A stretch of DNA of 64,000 nucleotides from Neoechinorhynchus agilis (GCA_051530055.1 CM121343.1:2914001-2978000), one strand, 5' to 3'. Counted from the first letter of the stretch, positions 45,781 to 58,846 are shown. Numbers and translations are program-made. The notes: a model not told the origin generated them from the letters alone.

Positions 45781-46222
45781 CACTTTCTAGTTCCATAGGA
45801 GCGGTAATGAGGTTAACTTGATGTTACCCGTTCTCCAAAAGCTCCGGGCGGCATTTAATTTCGAGTACCATGCTTTAAAGGTACTATTGAACAAAAACCA
45901 TCGAGGGTATACACTAAACCAATTGGAAAAGTGAAACAATGGAGGAGGAAGCCGCTTATTATACCACATTTAAAGCCTCTTGGTTCGTTTTTACATATTT
46001 TCGATTAATAACCGTGCAATTCCCCGGTCCGTTAGTATTAGCAATAACTACGATTAAACTATATTTCATCATATTGTTATTGGTTTTAATGATAACTAAC
46101 AGGAATGAAGGGATTATGTATGAGGAGATGGCGTATTCGGTCGTTGTAGCCTGATATCAAAACAATAAAGGATGTTTTCTCAGTTATGTATAAGATCACA
46201 TAACGTCAAGGTTAACGCACTA
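45781..46222. other. Spacer with a small hydrophobic frame
   Basis: The frame 45939-46154 (71 residues, ATG start) has two hydrophobic stretches (for example LYFIILLLVLMIT). It could be a small membrane protein but has no homology I recognise and is not called as a gene. Confidence 0.3.
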
Positions 46223-49063
46223 TCAATGGATGGCTCTAAGAAAATTGAACGCAGCACTAGTGATTTCAATCGACGGTTCGCCTGAGTGTGGAGAAACTCT
46301 TGGCCTTGGATTGTGGAGTGCGTCGGCAACGTACTTTTCCCATGCTTTAATCCACTCAGTTGAAATGCGCACGGTCGAACTGCTTGATGATGACGCCGTC
46401 ATGAGTTTCTTGAACGTCGCATACTCCGCTCGAGATTTTCTGACAAGTACTTGGTCTACATTCAGGCATTCTAAGCACGGTCCTATGTCCACCGGAAGAG
46501 ATATGGTTTGATCCCAGAGTGCATCGATGATTTGCTCTGGGACATTCACAGTTAACTTGTTCATTTGATTCCAAAGCCGAGGTAATATGAGTCCGTGCTC
46601 ACAGAGCAAATGGTTTGTCTTGTACTTAGCAGTCGTATCTTCACTCGTTAAAAAGTAATCGTTCAAAAATCTTCGACTGACAAGACGACCGTTGGGTGTG
46701 CCATCACCGGAACAACATAATTGAAACTGATCCCTTAGCAGCTTGAACCGAATATCGGACGGCAGCTCATATTGTTTTCTTTACAACATAAAAAAAGATT
46801 AATAAACGTTACGGACTAACGAACAATTTACTAACTGGTAGAATAAAAGGTACGCTTGTTTTTTGAGAACAGATAGTGGGCTTACTGGGATAACATTGAC
46901 ATCATTGAATTCGTACCAAGAACCATCGAAGAAGTTCCGACAGTATGCGATATAATGACCACCTAAATTTTTTCTCAAAACGTTAAATCAACCCGGCTTT
47001 AGGTAATTTTTGTGGTCAGGGAGGACATTTGAATATGATAAAATTACGTCGCACTCGCAATATCATGTTTCCTTTCCCCATCATTTACTTTTTTAATAAC
47101 GAATTATAATAATTGATTTCGTCGTAAACGCTTGCAAACAACAGACTGAAGAAGGCCTACGCAAAGGCCGAAAAGTATCAAATCAATTATTAGAATTCGC
47201 TATAAAAAAGATACTAAGCTTCGGAACACTTGATGTTCGCAAAGTATCTGTTAAAATTTGGAGATGTAAAGCCCTAGCGAAATGGTCTGAGAACGTCTTT
47301 GGAGGGAATCGGCGTAAAACGCCTCTTAACAACCAGAAGCATAGCAGTATAATTAAAGTGAAATAAATTTAGCCATTTTTGATGCTTCCTTACCATTTGA
47401 GTATCCTTCATGGCAAATTATTCCGAAAAGTTCATATCGGAAAATCGTGTCTTTACATCTTTGTCGGTCAACAAAATTGGTCAGGTCGAGTTCGTGTGAA
47501 TAAGTGATGTGATTTTGCAATTTCCTAGGCAAGTCGACATTGTCCTGCCGGAACCTCTTGAAATGTATACTCAAAATCTTTCTGCAGTTCAAGATGAGGT
47601 CATAATTTTGTACGAACAAACCTCGGGAAGTTGAACGAATTTGTACTCACGAAGTCCTTCACTTAACCTGTTACAAAGATCAAGTATACGTTCGTAATTA
47701 AAGTTTACTTACGCCTGACACCTGTCGCACCGGTACATATTATCTCCTGTGAGAATTTCAGGCTTCATATAAGCATCAAGAAGATCATTTAAGGAAGTGA
47801 TCGCGTTTGAAAACGATTGATTGGGTATGTAACTAAACGGGGAAGATGCAGAAGTTATAAGATTTTTCTCGAGTACCCACAATCTAAGGAAGTTCATAAT
47901 TGGTTTGAACCATGATACGATTATGCTTAAAATGGAAAAATTAAACAAGGATTCGAATGTTTTAAGTTCGGTAGTTAATTTTGGATTTGTGAGTTGTTTA
48001 TCGTTTTGTCGTTCACGATCTGTCAAAACAGGCAATGAAAGATCTTCAAAAGATTCCGTCACCCTTGAGACATTATTGCAGCTGAGACACTTAACGCTGC
48101 TGCTTATGGTGCCATTGAACAAGTGTTGAATCAGAGTAGGATTTTCTTTAGAATTTTGGCCGCAGAGAGTAGATTCTTGGCTCATCTCACTGTTCAAATC
48201 AGAGGCCCTTAAGTGTAAGATTTTATAATTTTAAAGACCAATGATGTATATGATCGAGCAAACATCTAAGGAATTCTTGAGCGTCGTGTTGTGCTTCAAA
48301 CTGAAATGAGAGCGATCTTTTGAATATTTGATCACAAAGTGGTTGAAGTGAAGCTGGAAATGATCCGAACGGTTTGACCCAAAGGCGGAAAAGAACTGCG
48401 CGATATGCTAGCATAATTGGCGTTGAAGGTGTTGGATCGCTCAGGATATGTAAAGTCATTGGAGCACAATTACTTAAGCATTGTATAACGGCATTTGCGA
48501 AACAGGTGCTGCTGGAATTTAGAAGACCAACAAGTCCAGGAACACCTTCTCCTCCATCGATTGAACGTTCATAGACAAGCGGAGGCCACAACTCTTTATG
48601 GGTGGATATCATTGGCAATGCTATAACACGTCCATTTGGATCAGGAGAGTTCTTTGAAGCCTTGAAAGGAAGGTCAAATCCACATTGGAAACAGGTAACC
48701 GTATACGAAATCAAATTCATTCCAATCGGATGTGCCCAGTACTCAAAATGCTCAATTGCATGTAATCTACATCCTTGGAAATCACAGTTCGAGTTGCAAC
48801 AAACCCATGTCTCAAGTGGATTCGAAAGCCCATTCTCGGTGGAATGAGAATCTTGGATTTGCAATAATAGACTTGTTAACTCATTAGCATTTCCATCATT
48901 TTGTTCATCAACACAAGTTGAACATGCTCTCTTAAAGAAAATCAGAAATGTCTAAACAAACTCAAATCACCTTCTCGAACATATCGACGTTGTTCAACAA
49001 ACTGGGCTCGCATAGAAGGACGTGTGGACAGCGCCTATCATCAGCCAAACAGTTCCTTTCCAT
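46223..49063 (-). CDS. USP33: USP20/USP33-type deubiquitinase (7 exons)
   Basis: Exons (minus): 48971-49063, 48239-48930, 47713-48207, 47622-47667, 47394-47577, 46836-46962, 46223-46778. All join in phase to 730 residues; introns are 40, 31, 45, 44, 431 and 57 bp. Domains in order: ZnF-UBP (CPH, CSTC, CNSNC, CFQCG ligands), C19 catalytic domain with Cys box LLNSSSTCFANAVIQCL (Cys174, oxyanion Asn kept), QHDAQEFLRCLLD, SVKCLSC zinc ribbon, GDNMYRCDRC, PEILSIHFKRF and His box GGHYIAYCR, then two DUSP domains (SRRFLNDYF...; TEWIKAWEKY). This order defines the USP20/33 (VDU) pair, which deubiquitinate substrates such as deiodinase 2 and beta-adrenergic receptors. USP20 and USP33 cannot be told apart here; the symbol marks the pair. 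The third catalytic position is Asn (EFNDVNV). An acceptor ends 11 bases before the ATG. Confidence 0.95.
47105..47215. repeat. Foldback remnant inside USP20/33 intron 5
   Basis: TTCGTCGTAAACGCTTGCAAACA...GAAGAAGGCCTACG and TTATTAGAATTCGCTATAAAAAAG relate to the foldbacks at 32722-32925 and 23160-23270. It accounts for much of the only long intron (431 bp) in this gene. Confidence 0.6.
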
Positions 49064-49318
49064 CGCAAGGTAATCTGAGAATAACAAGCATACTTGAATG
49101 AACAATGAAATGTTCCGGAAATCAAATAAATGGCTAATAATCAGATCTATGAGCATCTTATCCCAGGGTACATTTTTTTGCAGCAATTCTTTAAATTCAG
49201 ATTATAATGACGAAATTATACACTCCATTAAAATTAAATTAAACATAAATGATGAAATTGCGGCGCAAAACCCCCCCCCCTCACCTTCCATATCAATCGA
49301 TTCACTCACACCTTTGTC
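49064..49318. other. Upstream region of the USP20/33 gene
   Basis: Contains the candidate trans-splice acceptor (minus strand TTATTCTCAG). A C-tract at about 49270 marks the edge of the minisatellite. Confidence 0.4.
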
Positions 49319-49319
49319 A

Positions 49320-50585
49320 ATCTAAGATTTCTTCCGCGGCGATGACGCATTTTTCCCGAAAAAAGGGTCGGCGTCATCAATCCACAATTAGGCGTCATCA
49401 ATCCACAATCAAGCGTCATATTTAACTTTTTCATTTTTTTTAGATTTCTTCCGCGGCGATGACGCATTTTTCCCGAAAAAAGGGTCGGCGTCATCAATCC
49501 ACAATTAGGCGTCATCAATCCACAATCAAGCGTCATATTTAACTTTTTCATTTTTTTTCGATTTCTTTCGCGGCGACGACGCATTTTTCCCCCTAAAAAA
49601 GGGTCGGTGTCATCAATCCACAATCAGGCGTCATCAATCCACAATCAAGCGTCATATTTCACTTTTATTTTTTTAGATTTCTTCCGCGGCGACGACGCGT
49701 TTTTCCCCAAAAAAGGGTCGGCGTCATCAATCCACAATAGGCGTCATCAATCTACAATCAAGCGTCATATTTCACGTTTTTAATTTTTTTTCGATTTCTT
49801 TCGCGGCGACGACGCGTTTTTCCCCCTAAAAAAGGGTCGGTGTCATCAATCCACAATTAGGCGTCATCAATCTACAATCAGGCGTCATCAATCCACAATC
49901 AAGCGTCATATTTCACTTTTTTATTTTTTTAGATTTCTTTCGCGGCGACGACGCATTTCCCCTAAAAAAGGGTCGGTGTCATCAATCCACAATCAGGCGT
50001 CATCAATCCACAATCAAGCGTCATATTTCACTTTTTTTATTTTTTTTTAGATTTCTTCCGCGGCGACGACGCGTTTTTCCCCCTAAAAAAGGGTCGGCGT
50101 CATCAATCCACAATTAGGCGTCATCAATCCACAATTAGGCGTCATCAATCTACAATCAAGCGTCATATTTCACGTTTTTAATTTTTTTTCGATTTCTTTC
50201 GCGGCGACGACGCGTTTTTCCCCCTAAAAAAGGGTCGGCGTCATCAATCCACAATTAGGCGTCATCAATCCACAATCAGGCGTCATATTTCATTTATTTT
50301 TTTTCGATTTCTTTCGCGGCGACGACGCGTTTCCCCCCAAAAAAGGGTCGGTGTCATCAATCCACAATAAGGCGTCATCAATCCACAATCAGGCGTCATC
50401 AATCCACAATCAAGCGTCATATTTCACTTTTTTATTTTTTTTCGATTTCTTTCGCGGCGACGACGCGTTTTCCCCCCCAAAAAAGGGTCGGTGTCATCAA
50501 TCCACAATAAGGCGTCATCAATCCACAATCAGGCGTCATCAATCCACAATCAAGCGTCATATTTCACGTTTTTAATTTTTTTCGC
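49320..50585. repeat. Minisatellite, about 115-145-bp units with 19-bp subrepeats
   Basis: About ten units begin with GATTTCTT-CGCGGCGA. Each holds GACGC-TTTTTCCC-AAAAAAGGG-GCGTC, an imperfect palindrome, followed by two to four copies of GCGTCATCAATCCACAAT. Unit length varies with subrepeat number. Frames 49306-49623 (minus) and 50351-50575 (plus) are read-through. Confidence 0.9.
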
Positions 50586-50820
50586 GTGGACTTTTGCCTT
50601 TAGCGCTTAAAATATGGCTTATGCGGATAAAATTCGATCTTACTCGTTGTACAACTCCGTTTAGCGGGATGGAATTGCCGATTGCCTTGAAGAGTATTAA
50701 AGTGACCAATGAAACCTAATGAGTTTGTAGGTGAGAATCGCCGACGGACTTAATTGGTTGATGAAGCAATTAGTGTAAAGAAGTTGTTCATGGATTTTTT
50801 TGTGATTCATATTTTGGTTG
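50586..50820. other. Spacer
   Basis: No gene or repeat recognised. Confidence 0.35.
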
Positions 50821-50825
50821 TTTTT

Positions 50826-50945
50826 TGGCGTAGAAATTAAATTGATTTTATTTTTAAAATCCGATTGGTTTCGGCACCCATCCAAAATATCGGATTTTAA
50901 AAATAAATTCATTTTAATTTCTATGCCAGAAAATAACATATAAAA
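50826..50945. mobile_element. Foldback element
   Basis: TTTGGCGTAGAAATTAAATT...AAAATCCGAT and its inverted complement ATCGGATTTTAAAAAT...AATTTCTATGCCAGAAAA form arms of about 50 bp around TGGTTTCGGCACCCATCC. Confidence 0.7.
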
Positions 50946-51212
50946 AATAATTTATTAAGTCCATTTCACACAATATTTTCCAAAAAAGCATACTTTTTTC
51001 CGAAAACAACTTGAAGAAGTCCAATGAGACGGACGAAATATTGCGTCAAATGGAATTAATCTCTATATCACTAAAGAAAATAAAACTTGCGATAACATTG
51101 GTTCGTTTTTAATAAGGCATTGAATGTTTTAAAAATTCCCATTCTTTTACAAAAGCTTTTATGGAGATTTTGTCGGAATAAATGTATGTTTTGCTTGAAG
51201 ATTGAATTGTTC

Positions 51213-51369
51213 ATGTTTGTTGTTGGCGGAAAATTAAAGAAATTTTATTAATTTCGATATTTCGGAGCTACAATCTTGTACGCTTTTTTCCCCAGTTGAA
51301 ATTTCAAGCAATCTTGATAACGGCTCAATTGAAATAAATTCCTTCAAATTTTCCGCCAGAAACAAACAC
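51213..51369. mobile_element. Foldback MITE, family 1 copy 3
   Basis: TGTTTGTTGTTGGCGGAAAA and TTTTCCGCCAGAAACAAACA are the inverted ends. CGATATTTCGGAGC lies inside, as in the copies at 10666 and 42907. Confidence 0.75.
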
Positions 51370-53817
51370 GATTAAATGTATTTCTTTTATATCTCTATTG
51401 TATGAATTTGCTGAATGAGATTGCAGATTCGATTCGGTGAAATTTCCTTGGCTTATTATTGGCTGTAATTCATTTCTTAATTTTAAAGTTAAATCTGGCT
51501 ATTGAAAAAAATAATTTTTAAATGTATTCTATTTTGTCCTCTCTTCCTGCCCCACTTAATCGTACTAACACAGTATCATTACTTTGTTTACCGAAAATAA
51601 ATCATAAAACCCATAATACCTTTGTTTTTCCTGATGAATAATTAAATTAAGAATGAACCAATAAAATATTGAGCTATATTTCGTCGTTTTTAACCACATT
51701 CATTCCGTGTTAACCTTATTTTCTTTAGAAAAAACGCTTGGATTTTTGCTGACGCTTTTAGACCGAATTCGTTTTGACGAAAATGTGAGAACCTGTCACA
51801 TGACGTTCCCTATTAAAGGATGCGAGATCTCAGAACGAATGATTAAAAGTTCTGCACCGTTTATTCATTGTTTGGTCGTTCGCTAATTCGCTGCTTAAGC
51901 ACAAAAGAGCGGAAAATGATCATAGACGACTAAAATTCTCTCAGCGTAAATAATTGACAATGTTTTTGAGCCTAAAAGCAGTTTAAGTATACATGAGTGT
52001 CAACGTGGACTTTGAACTACGAAGATTTTTTTAATTGCCTCATTTAGATTTAAACGAACTTCTCCCTACTTTTCGGTCTAAAAGTTGAATTTGGATACTC
52101 CATAATCTAAATAATTAGATTGGAGTACGTTTGACACTGAAATTCAAATGACGAAAAGACTGAAGAAAATAGGTGAGACGACAGTATTTGCCGCATAGAA
52201 AGTTTTTGGACCAAAATTCATGTCATTTTGGTCAACAAAGGATCCCCTATTGTGTCAGACACGATTTATTCGATTTACGTCCCGTCGATTACAATCGGAT
52301 TAGTGCTTGTCACATTTTAATTGGCCATACCAATGACCTAAATACACATCGATTGATACAATGTATCAATGAACCGTGCTTGCATTAATTCAGCCCGCTC
52401 GTGGCAAAATTGGTTAGTATGATGATAAATTGGGAGAAGGGGGCTGACAATCATCTCATTTGCAATTATAATGCTGATACTTCTAAGAAGCGAGGCATTG
52501 ATGCTCCATTTACTCTATGTTCCCAGCTGCCATCCAATTCTTCAAATGAAAGAGCATTGCGGATGAATTACTTTTAGTGTATGTTAATTGTAATTTAGAG
52601 CAACGCTGAATGAATTAGTCATGCAAAATATTGCTAAAAGTGTTTGTAGGACAAAAAGATTCTTATTAGTTGCAGTATCCTAATTTAAATGTCGCTTTAG
52701 TCAACAAAAAGTTAATATTGTTAAATTAAACATTCGAAAAATGTAGAGCCGTTTGCAATTTTTTTGTAAAATATTAATCGGAGCTTCTATTAAGTTGCAA
52801 ACTAATAATCGAATGCATGAAACGGCTTTAAACATTGGCTGATGGATTATGTAAATAAACTTTCACCTATTGAGCCATCAAAAACATATTGAAACCAAAA
52901 AAAATAGAAGGTGTAAATTTGCATAAATGGAATCGTTGAAACTGCCGCTTAAGAAAATATTAAATAAATTATTTAAACAATATTTTATTCGAGGGACTAA
53001 AATTTTATCTATAGTATAAAAAATTCTTTAAATAGTAATTTCGCAGATTGTTAATGTAATTTTTAAGTTTATAAGAAGCAATGTATTTTCATATTTGCAC
53101 GATGGTTTGAAAAAATTAAACTTCATTTTTACTAATGTTTCTAAAGTCGCTTAAAATTTTGTATATGAAAGATTGTAGCAAAATTTTAATTTTTTTGCAA
53201 TCATTAAACGTGTGAGCGACAAATTTCGAAAACCTGGTCATTTTTGTCTCTCGTAAGCAACAAATTTATTTACTCATCGACAGAAAAAAATCCTTCGGGT
53301 TGATCAAAGAGCTAAAAACCTGATTGACTGATGAGGCGAGGAATAAATCAATTATTTTACCGTTGATTATTTGGCTTATCTCTCACAATAATTTGTGCAT
53401 TGATTAAAGCAACGTTGTAGATGCCCTGTAAACCGTAAAATAGTTTTAAGCTGTCAATTTTTGATAGAGTGAAAAGGCAATTGTTTGTTAGTCAAAAATT
53501 CATTCAAAAAGCAATATGCTTTACATTTAATTGAGTACCCTGTGCGCAACAATTCAATGGTTAGCACGCAGACAAAGCAGTTCCTCCATTTCTATTGGCT
53601 AAATTACATAATGTATGCATGTGATTGCGCCTATCGGAATGTATTTATAGTCTATGCATCTTAAGTGAGAAATAAGCCATAAGTAACATCTAAGCGGCCA
53701 ATTACGCGTGGGGTGTAAGCGACAGCGTACGCTTTAAACCCAACCAAATAATTAGCTCTCAACTTTAAGGGAAATGAAGAAGTATGTGTCTGTAACGATA
53801 CTGGAATCCGCTATTTC
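51370..53817. other. Upstream region of the homeobox gene
   Basis: AT-rich with no convincing coding frame. The 71-aa frame at 52173-52388 has no recognised domain. It could hold regulatory DNA or a distal exon, but nothing is demonstrable. Confidence 0.4.
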
Positions 53818-54931
53818 ATGCTGAAATACGCTAACTATGAAACTATGGATTCGTTTTCTCTATCTAACAAAAGGAAGTCCTTTCTAATCCGAGATATCCT
53901 TAGTATGAACAAAAATGTATCCAACAATTGTTTGAACCATAGAGGTATTTAGAATTTTTAATCAAAAAACTTCACTCGACTCGTCCAGATCACGATCTTA
54001 CACATTCAAATGCGAAAAAACAGAGGAAAGCAAGGACGGCTTTTACAGACAAACAACTATGCTGCCTCGAAAAACAATTCGAAGCCAAAAAGTATCTTAG
54101 TGTTCAAGATCGTCTGGAAATCGCAAATAAATTGAATCTTACCGACACTCAAGTAAAAACTTGGTATCAAAATAGAAGGTATTTAACCGTATTAATGTCT
54201 AGAATATAGTCGATTCTATTTTTATATTAAAGCTTTCCCTTTTTCCCTGCAAATTTGGGTAAAAACTGCATTTTTATTCGTTTTACGCATATTATTCAAA
54301 CGGCCCAAATAATTGCACATTCATAGTTAATAGTGCCAAGTATTGATGGCAGATTGAGCTATTTTTCGACATGTTAAAAAGTAGTAGACTTTATTTTCTA
54401 TACTGTGATGCAAATTGCGATTACTCTTGTTTCCCGATCAGATTTTTGTTTTAACTTGGTAGTGATGACTGGAGATTGAAACTAAAAGGATCACTTTCAA
54501 AAAATTAAAACCAGCAATACTTTTTTATAATATCGTTTAATTCGCATACCTCTAAGATTGCCTTTTTTTCAACGGAGTACGCCCTAGGCAGTGATATATT
54601 TTAGAAATCATTCACGAATTTTGGTTTCTTTAGGAAAAAAAGGGTTAAACTCCACCGCCTCGTTTATTTTAGGACAAAATGGAAAAGGCAAACAAGTTTA
54701 GGATTGCAAATTCTTAATGAAAATGAATTAAGTTTCATAGATCATAACGTAAAGACCATGCAAACAAATATATCAACTGTCCTGCTCACTTCCAGCATCG
54801 GTACAAGTGAAATAAGGAAATGCAATTACGCATCGAGTGTTAAACAACCTCACAGTGCCTTTTCACAGTACAGCAGCAGCAACAGCAGTCTTCCAGTTCA
54901 CGTATACAATTCAGAAAATGGCAAAAACTGA
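53818..54931 (+). CDS. BarH-like homeobox transcription factor (3 exons)
   Basis: Exons 53818-53902, 53953-54178 and 54673-54931 (introns 50 and 494 bp) give 189 residues, or 180 from the in-frame ATG 53845. Exon 1 ends in KSFLIRDIL, the FIL/eh1-type repressor motif of Bar proteins, which recruits Groucho. The homeodomain follows: [12 protein letters not shown], then [20 protein letters not shown], then [18 protein letters not shown]. Tyr in WYQNRR (position 49) and YLSVQDR identify the BarH/BARHL class. The second intron splits QNRR from TKWK, as in other Bar genes. The C-terminus is Ser-rich. Bar proteins specify sensory and interneuron fates. A short N-terminus is unusual; an upstream exon may be missing. 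Confidence 0.92.
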
Positions 54932-55238
54932 AAAAACTATTTAAAAATATTGTAAAATGGAGAATTCAGATTCGTGCAATAAAACGTAATACTTAATTGT
55001 ACGACAGTATTCGGGGTTTACTTTCATCATTGGTAATAATGCTCACGTACGATAAAATGGTTCGAAAAATGGAAAATTAGTTTTAATAAAGTTGTTAAAA
55101 AATATTCGTCGTAATTTTTTAAACACTCTGTAGAATTTTTTTTCAAAACTTCGATAATTTTATTAACATTCACTGGTTACACACACAACAACAAAACGTT
55201 TCAACAATCACCACCGTCCACGAAGATGAGGCATCGCC
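54932..55238. other. 3' flank of the homeobox gene
   Basis: AATAAA at about 54978. AT-rich, no gene. Confidence 0.4.
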
Positions 55239-55502
55239 TCAGTGGTCGCGAACACACTCGCTGCGTTTCCTCTTTTCTATCGGTAGACCAATGTTTTGGC
55301 GTAGGAAGGCACCAGCTCTTGTATTTCCTGTCTTGGCATGGAGTCTACTCGATAACTCCTTCGTAAATCTAAGTGCCGAGCTACCGAGCGCACCAAGAGT
55401 CTCCACTCCAAAGGGTACACAAACGTGAGACTTACTTAGTTCTCTATATTTCGCCACCTTTCGGTCCTCCGCGGCTGTAGCCGCTCCCCCTGGGGACTGC
55501 AC
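55239..55502 (-). mobile_element. LINE C-terminal fragment
   Basis: The minus-strand frame has RKVAKYRELSKSHVCVPFGV, then ETLGALGSSALRFTKELSSR, and TGNTRAGAFLRQN, the conserved VPF-x-ET-x-G and TG(D/N)-x-R-x-x-x-FL-x-Q end of LINE polyproteins. Part of an inverted pair with 59438-59700. Confidence 0.7.
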
Positions 55503-55765
55503 CAGAGAACACGGCTTATTAGCTTGATACGTGCGATTAAAGTATTAGTTATTTGGACAGGCCTAGATTTTCTATTTTAAACTAAAATAAACGCAAATAG
55601 ATCCTGAACCAATTTCAGTTGACTACGGTTTCTCCGTTTTCATAACCATAGAATGTATTTAATGACATTCGCCAACGTTCTAAACGAATTAAAACAAATC
55701 AGTGTATAACTTATCTTACAATTCTCACGTTGTCAAAAATAAAACGCAAATATATATAATACGTT
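55251..55765 (-). repeat. Left arm of a 515-bp inverted repeat around RanGAP
   Basis: Matches the reverse complement of 59175-59690 with few differences. It includes the LINE fragment and about 260 bp of flank ending in an ATATATATAATACG segment. Confidence 0.85.
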
Positions 55766-57267
55766 TGTTAATTAACAAAAGGACCTATGTATCTTTGGGT
55801 CATCATGAATACTTCTTTAAGATTCGTGCAGAGATTTGAATTTTTTTCTGGTAGAAATTGTTTCTGGTCTGTGGTTTTGGTTTATTCGATTTTTGTTGGT
55901 TAATTTGTAGTTGTTGTTTTCCGTAGGGAGCCAGTAAGAATTTAGATCGAACAAAAAGGTTTTATAATTCGGCACATTTTTCAGAAGAACCCCTCAACCG
56001 ATGAAAATCTCTACAAGGTCAATCGATAAAACGGGCGAAAATTGACGCTTACGCAAAACTTATTAAATCGACTAACTGTGATTTTTATAGTTGAAATAAA
56101 CGAAACGACAGTAACTTGAGGCAAATTAGAATTTTATAGTATAAAAAATATATTCATATGGATTATGAAAAGAACGATCACTTCTCTCTGTTTATAAATG
56201 GCACATTAAAAGCTTCATTCGTCGTAGTGCATTGAAATTCTTGGATTGAGCGATGGTTTAGTATTAAAATGTTTAAATATTCTTTTACATTAAGCATAAA
56301 ATGTAAGCTCTAAGAATTGAATAAAAGAACGAATTGTTATTTTTGTAAACAGCTTCACTGTCGTTAAGAGAGCGTAGAAAATACTGCAGAAAATCTAACA
56401 TTATCCCTAATACTTTTAATAATTCAAACATGGACTTGATAAATAAGATCATTAAAAAAATGTCTAGTTTAGAGAATGCTTTAATGATGACTTCGTTTAT
56501 CTGTGTCGAAACATAAATCGAAGAATAACCGTTTTCAAAAAATCAAGCAATCATGAATGATCACTCAGCTCAGTACGTACTACTAATTCATCTCTGATAT
56601 CGTCAAAGCATCCATGTGATAATAACCATCGACAAAAGGAACGTCTCCAGGCCGTCATGCGCCGCTCATCAGCACTTAAACTTAAATTTCCTAGAGCGTA
56701 AAATCAACTCTTCCCAAAACCAAATCAAAGCCTGAGTATAATGAGCTACAGAAAGCAATAATTTAATTATGAAGATAAAAGTTCTTTTAGTAAAGGAATT
56801 TGCATCCCAAGCAGTTTACTATTTTGGTTTTACAATAATAAAGTACAAAACGTACAATCACCACCGTCGGCAAAATTGGAGCTTCTCTCCTTCCTCGGCT
56901 GTCACTATCACGCTAGCAGCAATTTTTTGGTTTAATATTATTTTTTTAATTTCAGTGATTAATTGGGGAACCTTACTAAAGAATACGGAGAAGTTTATTA
57001 TCGATAGACATGAATATCCTTGATAATCGTCTGTTGTCTAAATCATGCAATTTTTTCCATTTAAACACAAATTTATCAGATAAAACGTGATAGCTAATAA
57101 AATGCAAATAAAAATCAATGTTCTACTTAAAAGATAGCTAACAATTAATTTGGGAAGAGTTGAAATACCGGAAGGCGCTTATAATAGTAATTTTTCCTGC
57201 TCGATTAATAACGTTAGGCAAGAATACGTCTAAATAAAAAAAGTTTCGCGCAGTTTTGCGGTGGAAG
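55766..57267. other. Spacer with a retrotransposon 3' scrap
   Basis: Bases about 56825-56935 match 13775-13870 (TTTTACAATAATAAAGTACA ... CACGCTAGCAGCA), a LINE 3' end. No gene; the frame 56769-57023 runs through this scrap. Confidence 0.5.
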
Positions 57268-58846
57268 TTATTTACCACTTAATTGACTAAGCCATTGAGT
57301 TGTATAGTCGGTTTTCTTAATGACGGAAAGCTCAAAGAGGCAATCAATTAGGTTACTTGTATCTCCACTTGCGATCCCTTGTAGACGTTGATTAATCGTG
57401 CTTAGGACAAGTCTATCGATTGTATCGTCGACTGTCGTGATGACAGGCAAAGGAAGTTGAATTTCTGGCTCACTTTTGTCAACCGAATGACTGTTGATAT
57501 CCTCTTGTTCGTCATATTCACTGGAACTTGATGTTTCGCTCCTATTACGGAAAAAATTACGAGCAAAAAGCAAGTCACAAGGACAACGCACTCATCGAGT
57601 ATAATTTCAGAAGCTACGACGTTTATCCAATCATCCAACCATTTGTTGGAATACTCAATATCATTATCGGATATATTTATATACTCGAGCTGCCGCGAAT
57701 TGTCTCTTAAATGTTCGAACAGCTCGACGGTAGCATCACCGGTTAGTTCATTGGAGCTAATGTCGAGGAAACGGAGGTTTGCTAGACTTGCAAGTGCTGA
57801 TGATATTTCACGAAGGCCAGAATCACGAAGAATGCAATCACCGATGTTCACCACTTCCAAATTCTTTAATTCCAAAAAAATCTATAAAATCATAAAAGTT
57901 AATACTAAGAAGCATTTGTGATGGCGAACCTGAGAAGCAACGATGGATGAACGGTCTAAGAATGCATTATCATTAAGATTTAGTATCTGCATGTTAGTAT
58001 GAGTCTTAAGTCCATCCATTAAAGCAACAATGCCTTCTCCTCTTATTCCATTTTGAGGCATTTGAACTTCTTTTAGAGTTTTCTGACCTTTGAATGCTGC
58101 AGCGATCACTTTTGCACCTTCGTCTTCAAGTCGATTACGACCACAAATGAACGTTTCCAATCCACATCCTGGTTGGCAAGCAAGAGCAGAAAGCGCTGAT
58201 GCCAACTGTCGTGCTCCTTGAATACCAAGTCCGTTATTGTGAAGTCGTAGAATGTGAAGTTTGTTGCACCGTGGGATAAAGTTCATTAGACGCTCCATTC
58301 CAATCGGCCCGAAAGCATTATCACTCACGTCTACGATGCTCGATGATGATGATGAGTGGGAATTTGAGATTCATACAAAAAACTATGAGGAGATGACCAG
58401 TTTGAAGAAGGGCTTCAAAGTGCCACATCGAGCAATTCGTAGAGACTTAAATTAATTTCTACGAGATTTAAACATTCATTAATCCCGTCAAGAAGATTAG
58501 ACAGCGCAAATGGAAGTTCATCTTTGGACCTTCCGGTAAAGATGTCGTTCATGATCAATCGTTCAATTTCGTTCTTTCTTTTTGATAAGCAATTACCGAT
58601 ACTTTTCGCAGCTTCTTCACCAATACTATTGCCTTCCATCCTCACAACCTTTAAAACCTTGGCTGAAAGCAATTGATCACAAAAAGACGCACCTAAAGAC
58701 GAAACACAAAGTTTATCTTTTTTTATTCTCAAACGATTACACTTACAGTCGCCAACATTATCGATCCGATTGCCACTTTTCGCTAAAATAACTTCATCCG
58801 GAAACTCACTTTTAGAAAGAGACAACTTATCAACGTCGAAAATCAT
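57268..58846 (-). CDS. RANGAP1: Ran GTPase-activating protein (5 exons)
   Basis: Exons (minus): 58747-58846, 58447-58692, 57930-58330, 57655-57881, 57268-57541. They join in phase to 415 residues; introns are 54, 116, 48 and 113 bp. RanGAP stimulates GTP hydrolysis by Ran on the cytoplasmic side of the nuclear pore. The leucine-rich-repeat domain shows the catalytic DIFTGR loop (arginine finger), LHNNGLGIQGA and GRNRLEDEGA, and repeated L-x-x-L/I-N-L-x-D/N-N motifs (DNAFGPIG, PQNGIRGEG, LDISSNELTG, YINISDNDIE). An acidic Ser/Glu linker and a C-terminal domain (LIDCLFELSVIKKTDY) follow, as in animal RanGAP1. I chose the exon 4 donor (GA/GTATT) because it keeps phase; a longer reading gives an unlikely hydrophobic tail. 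An AG acceptor directly precedes the ATG. Confidence 0.92.
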
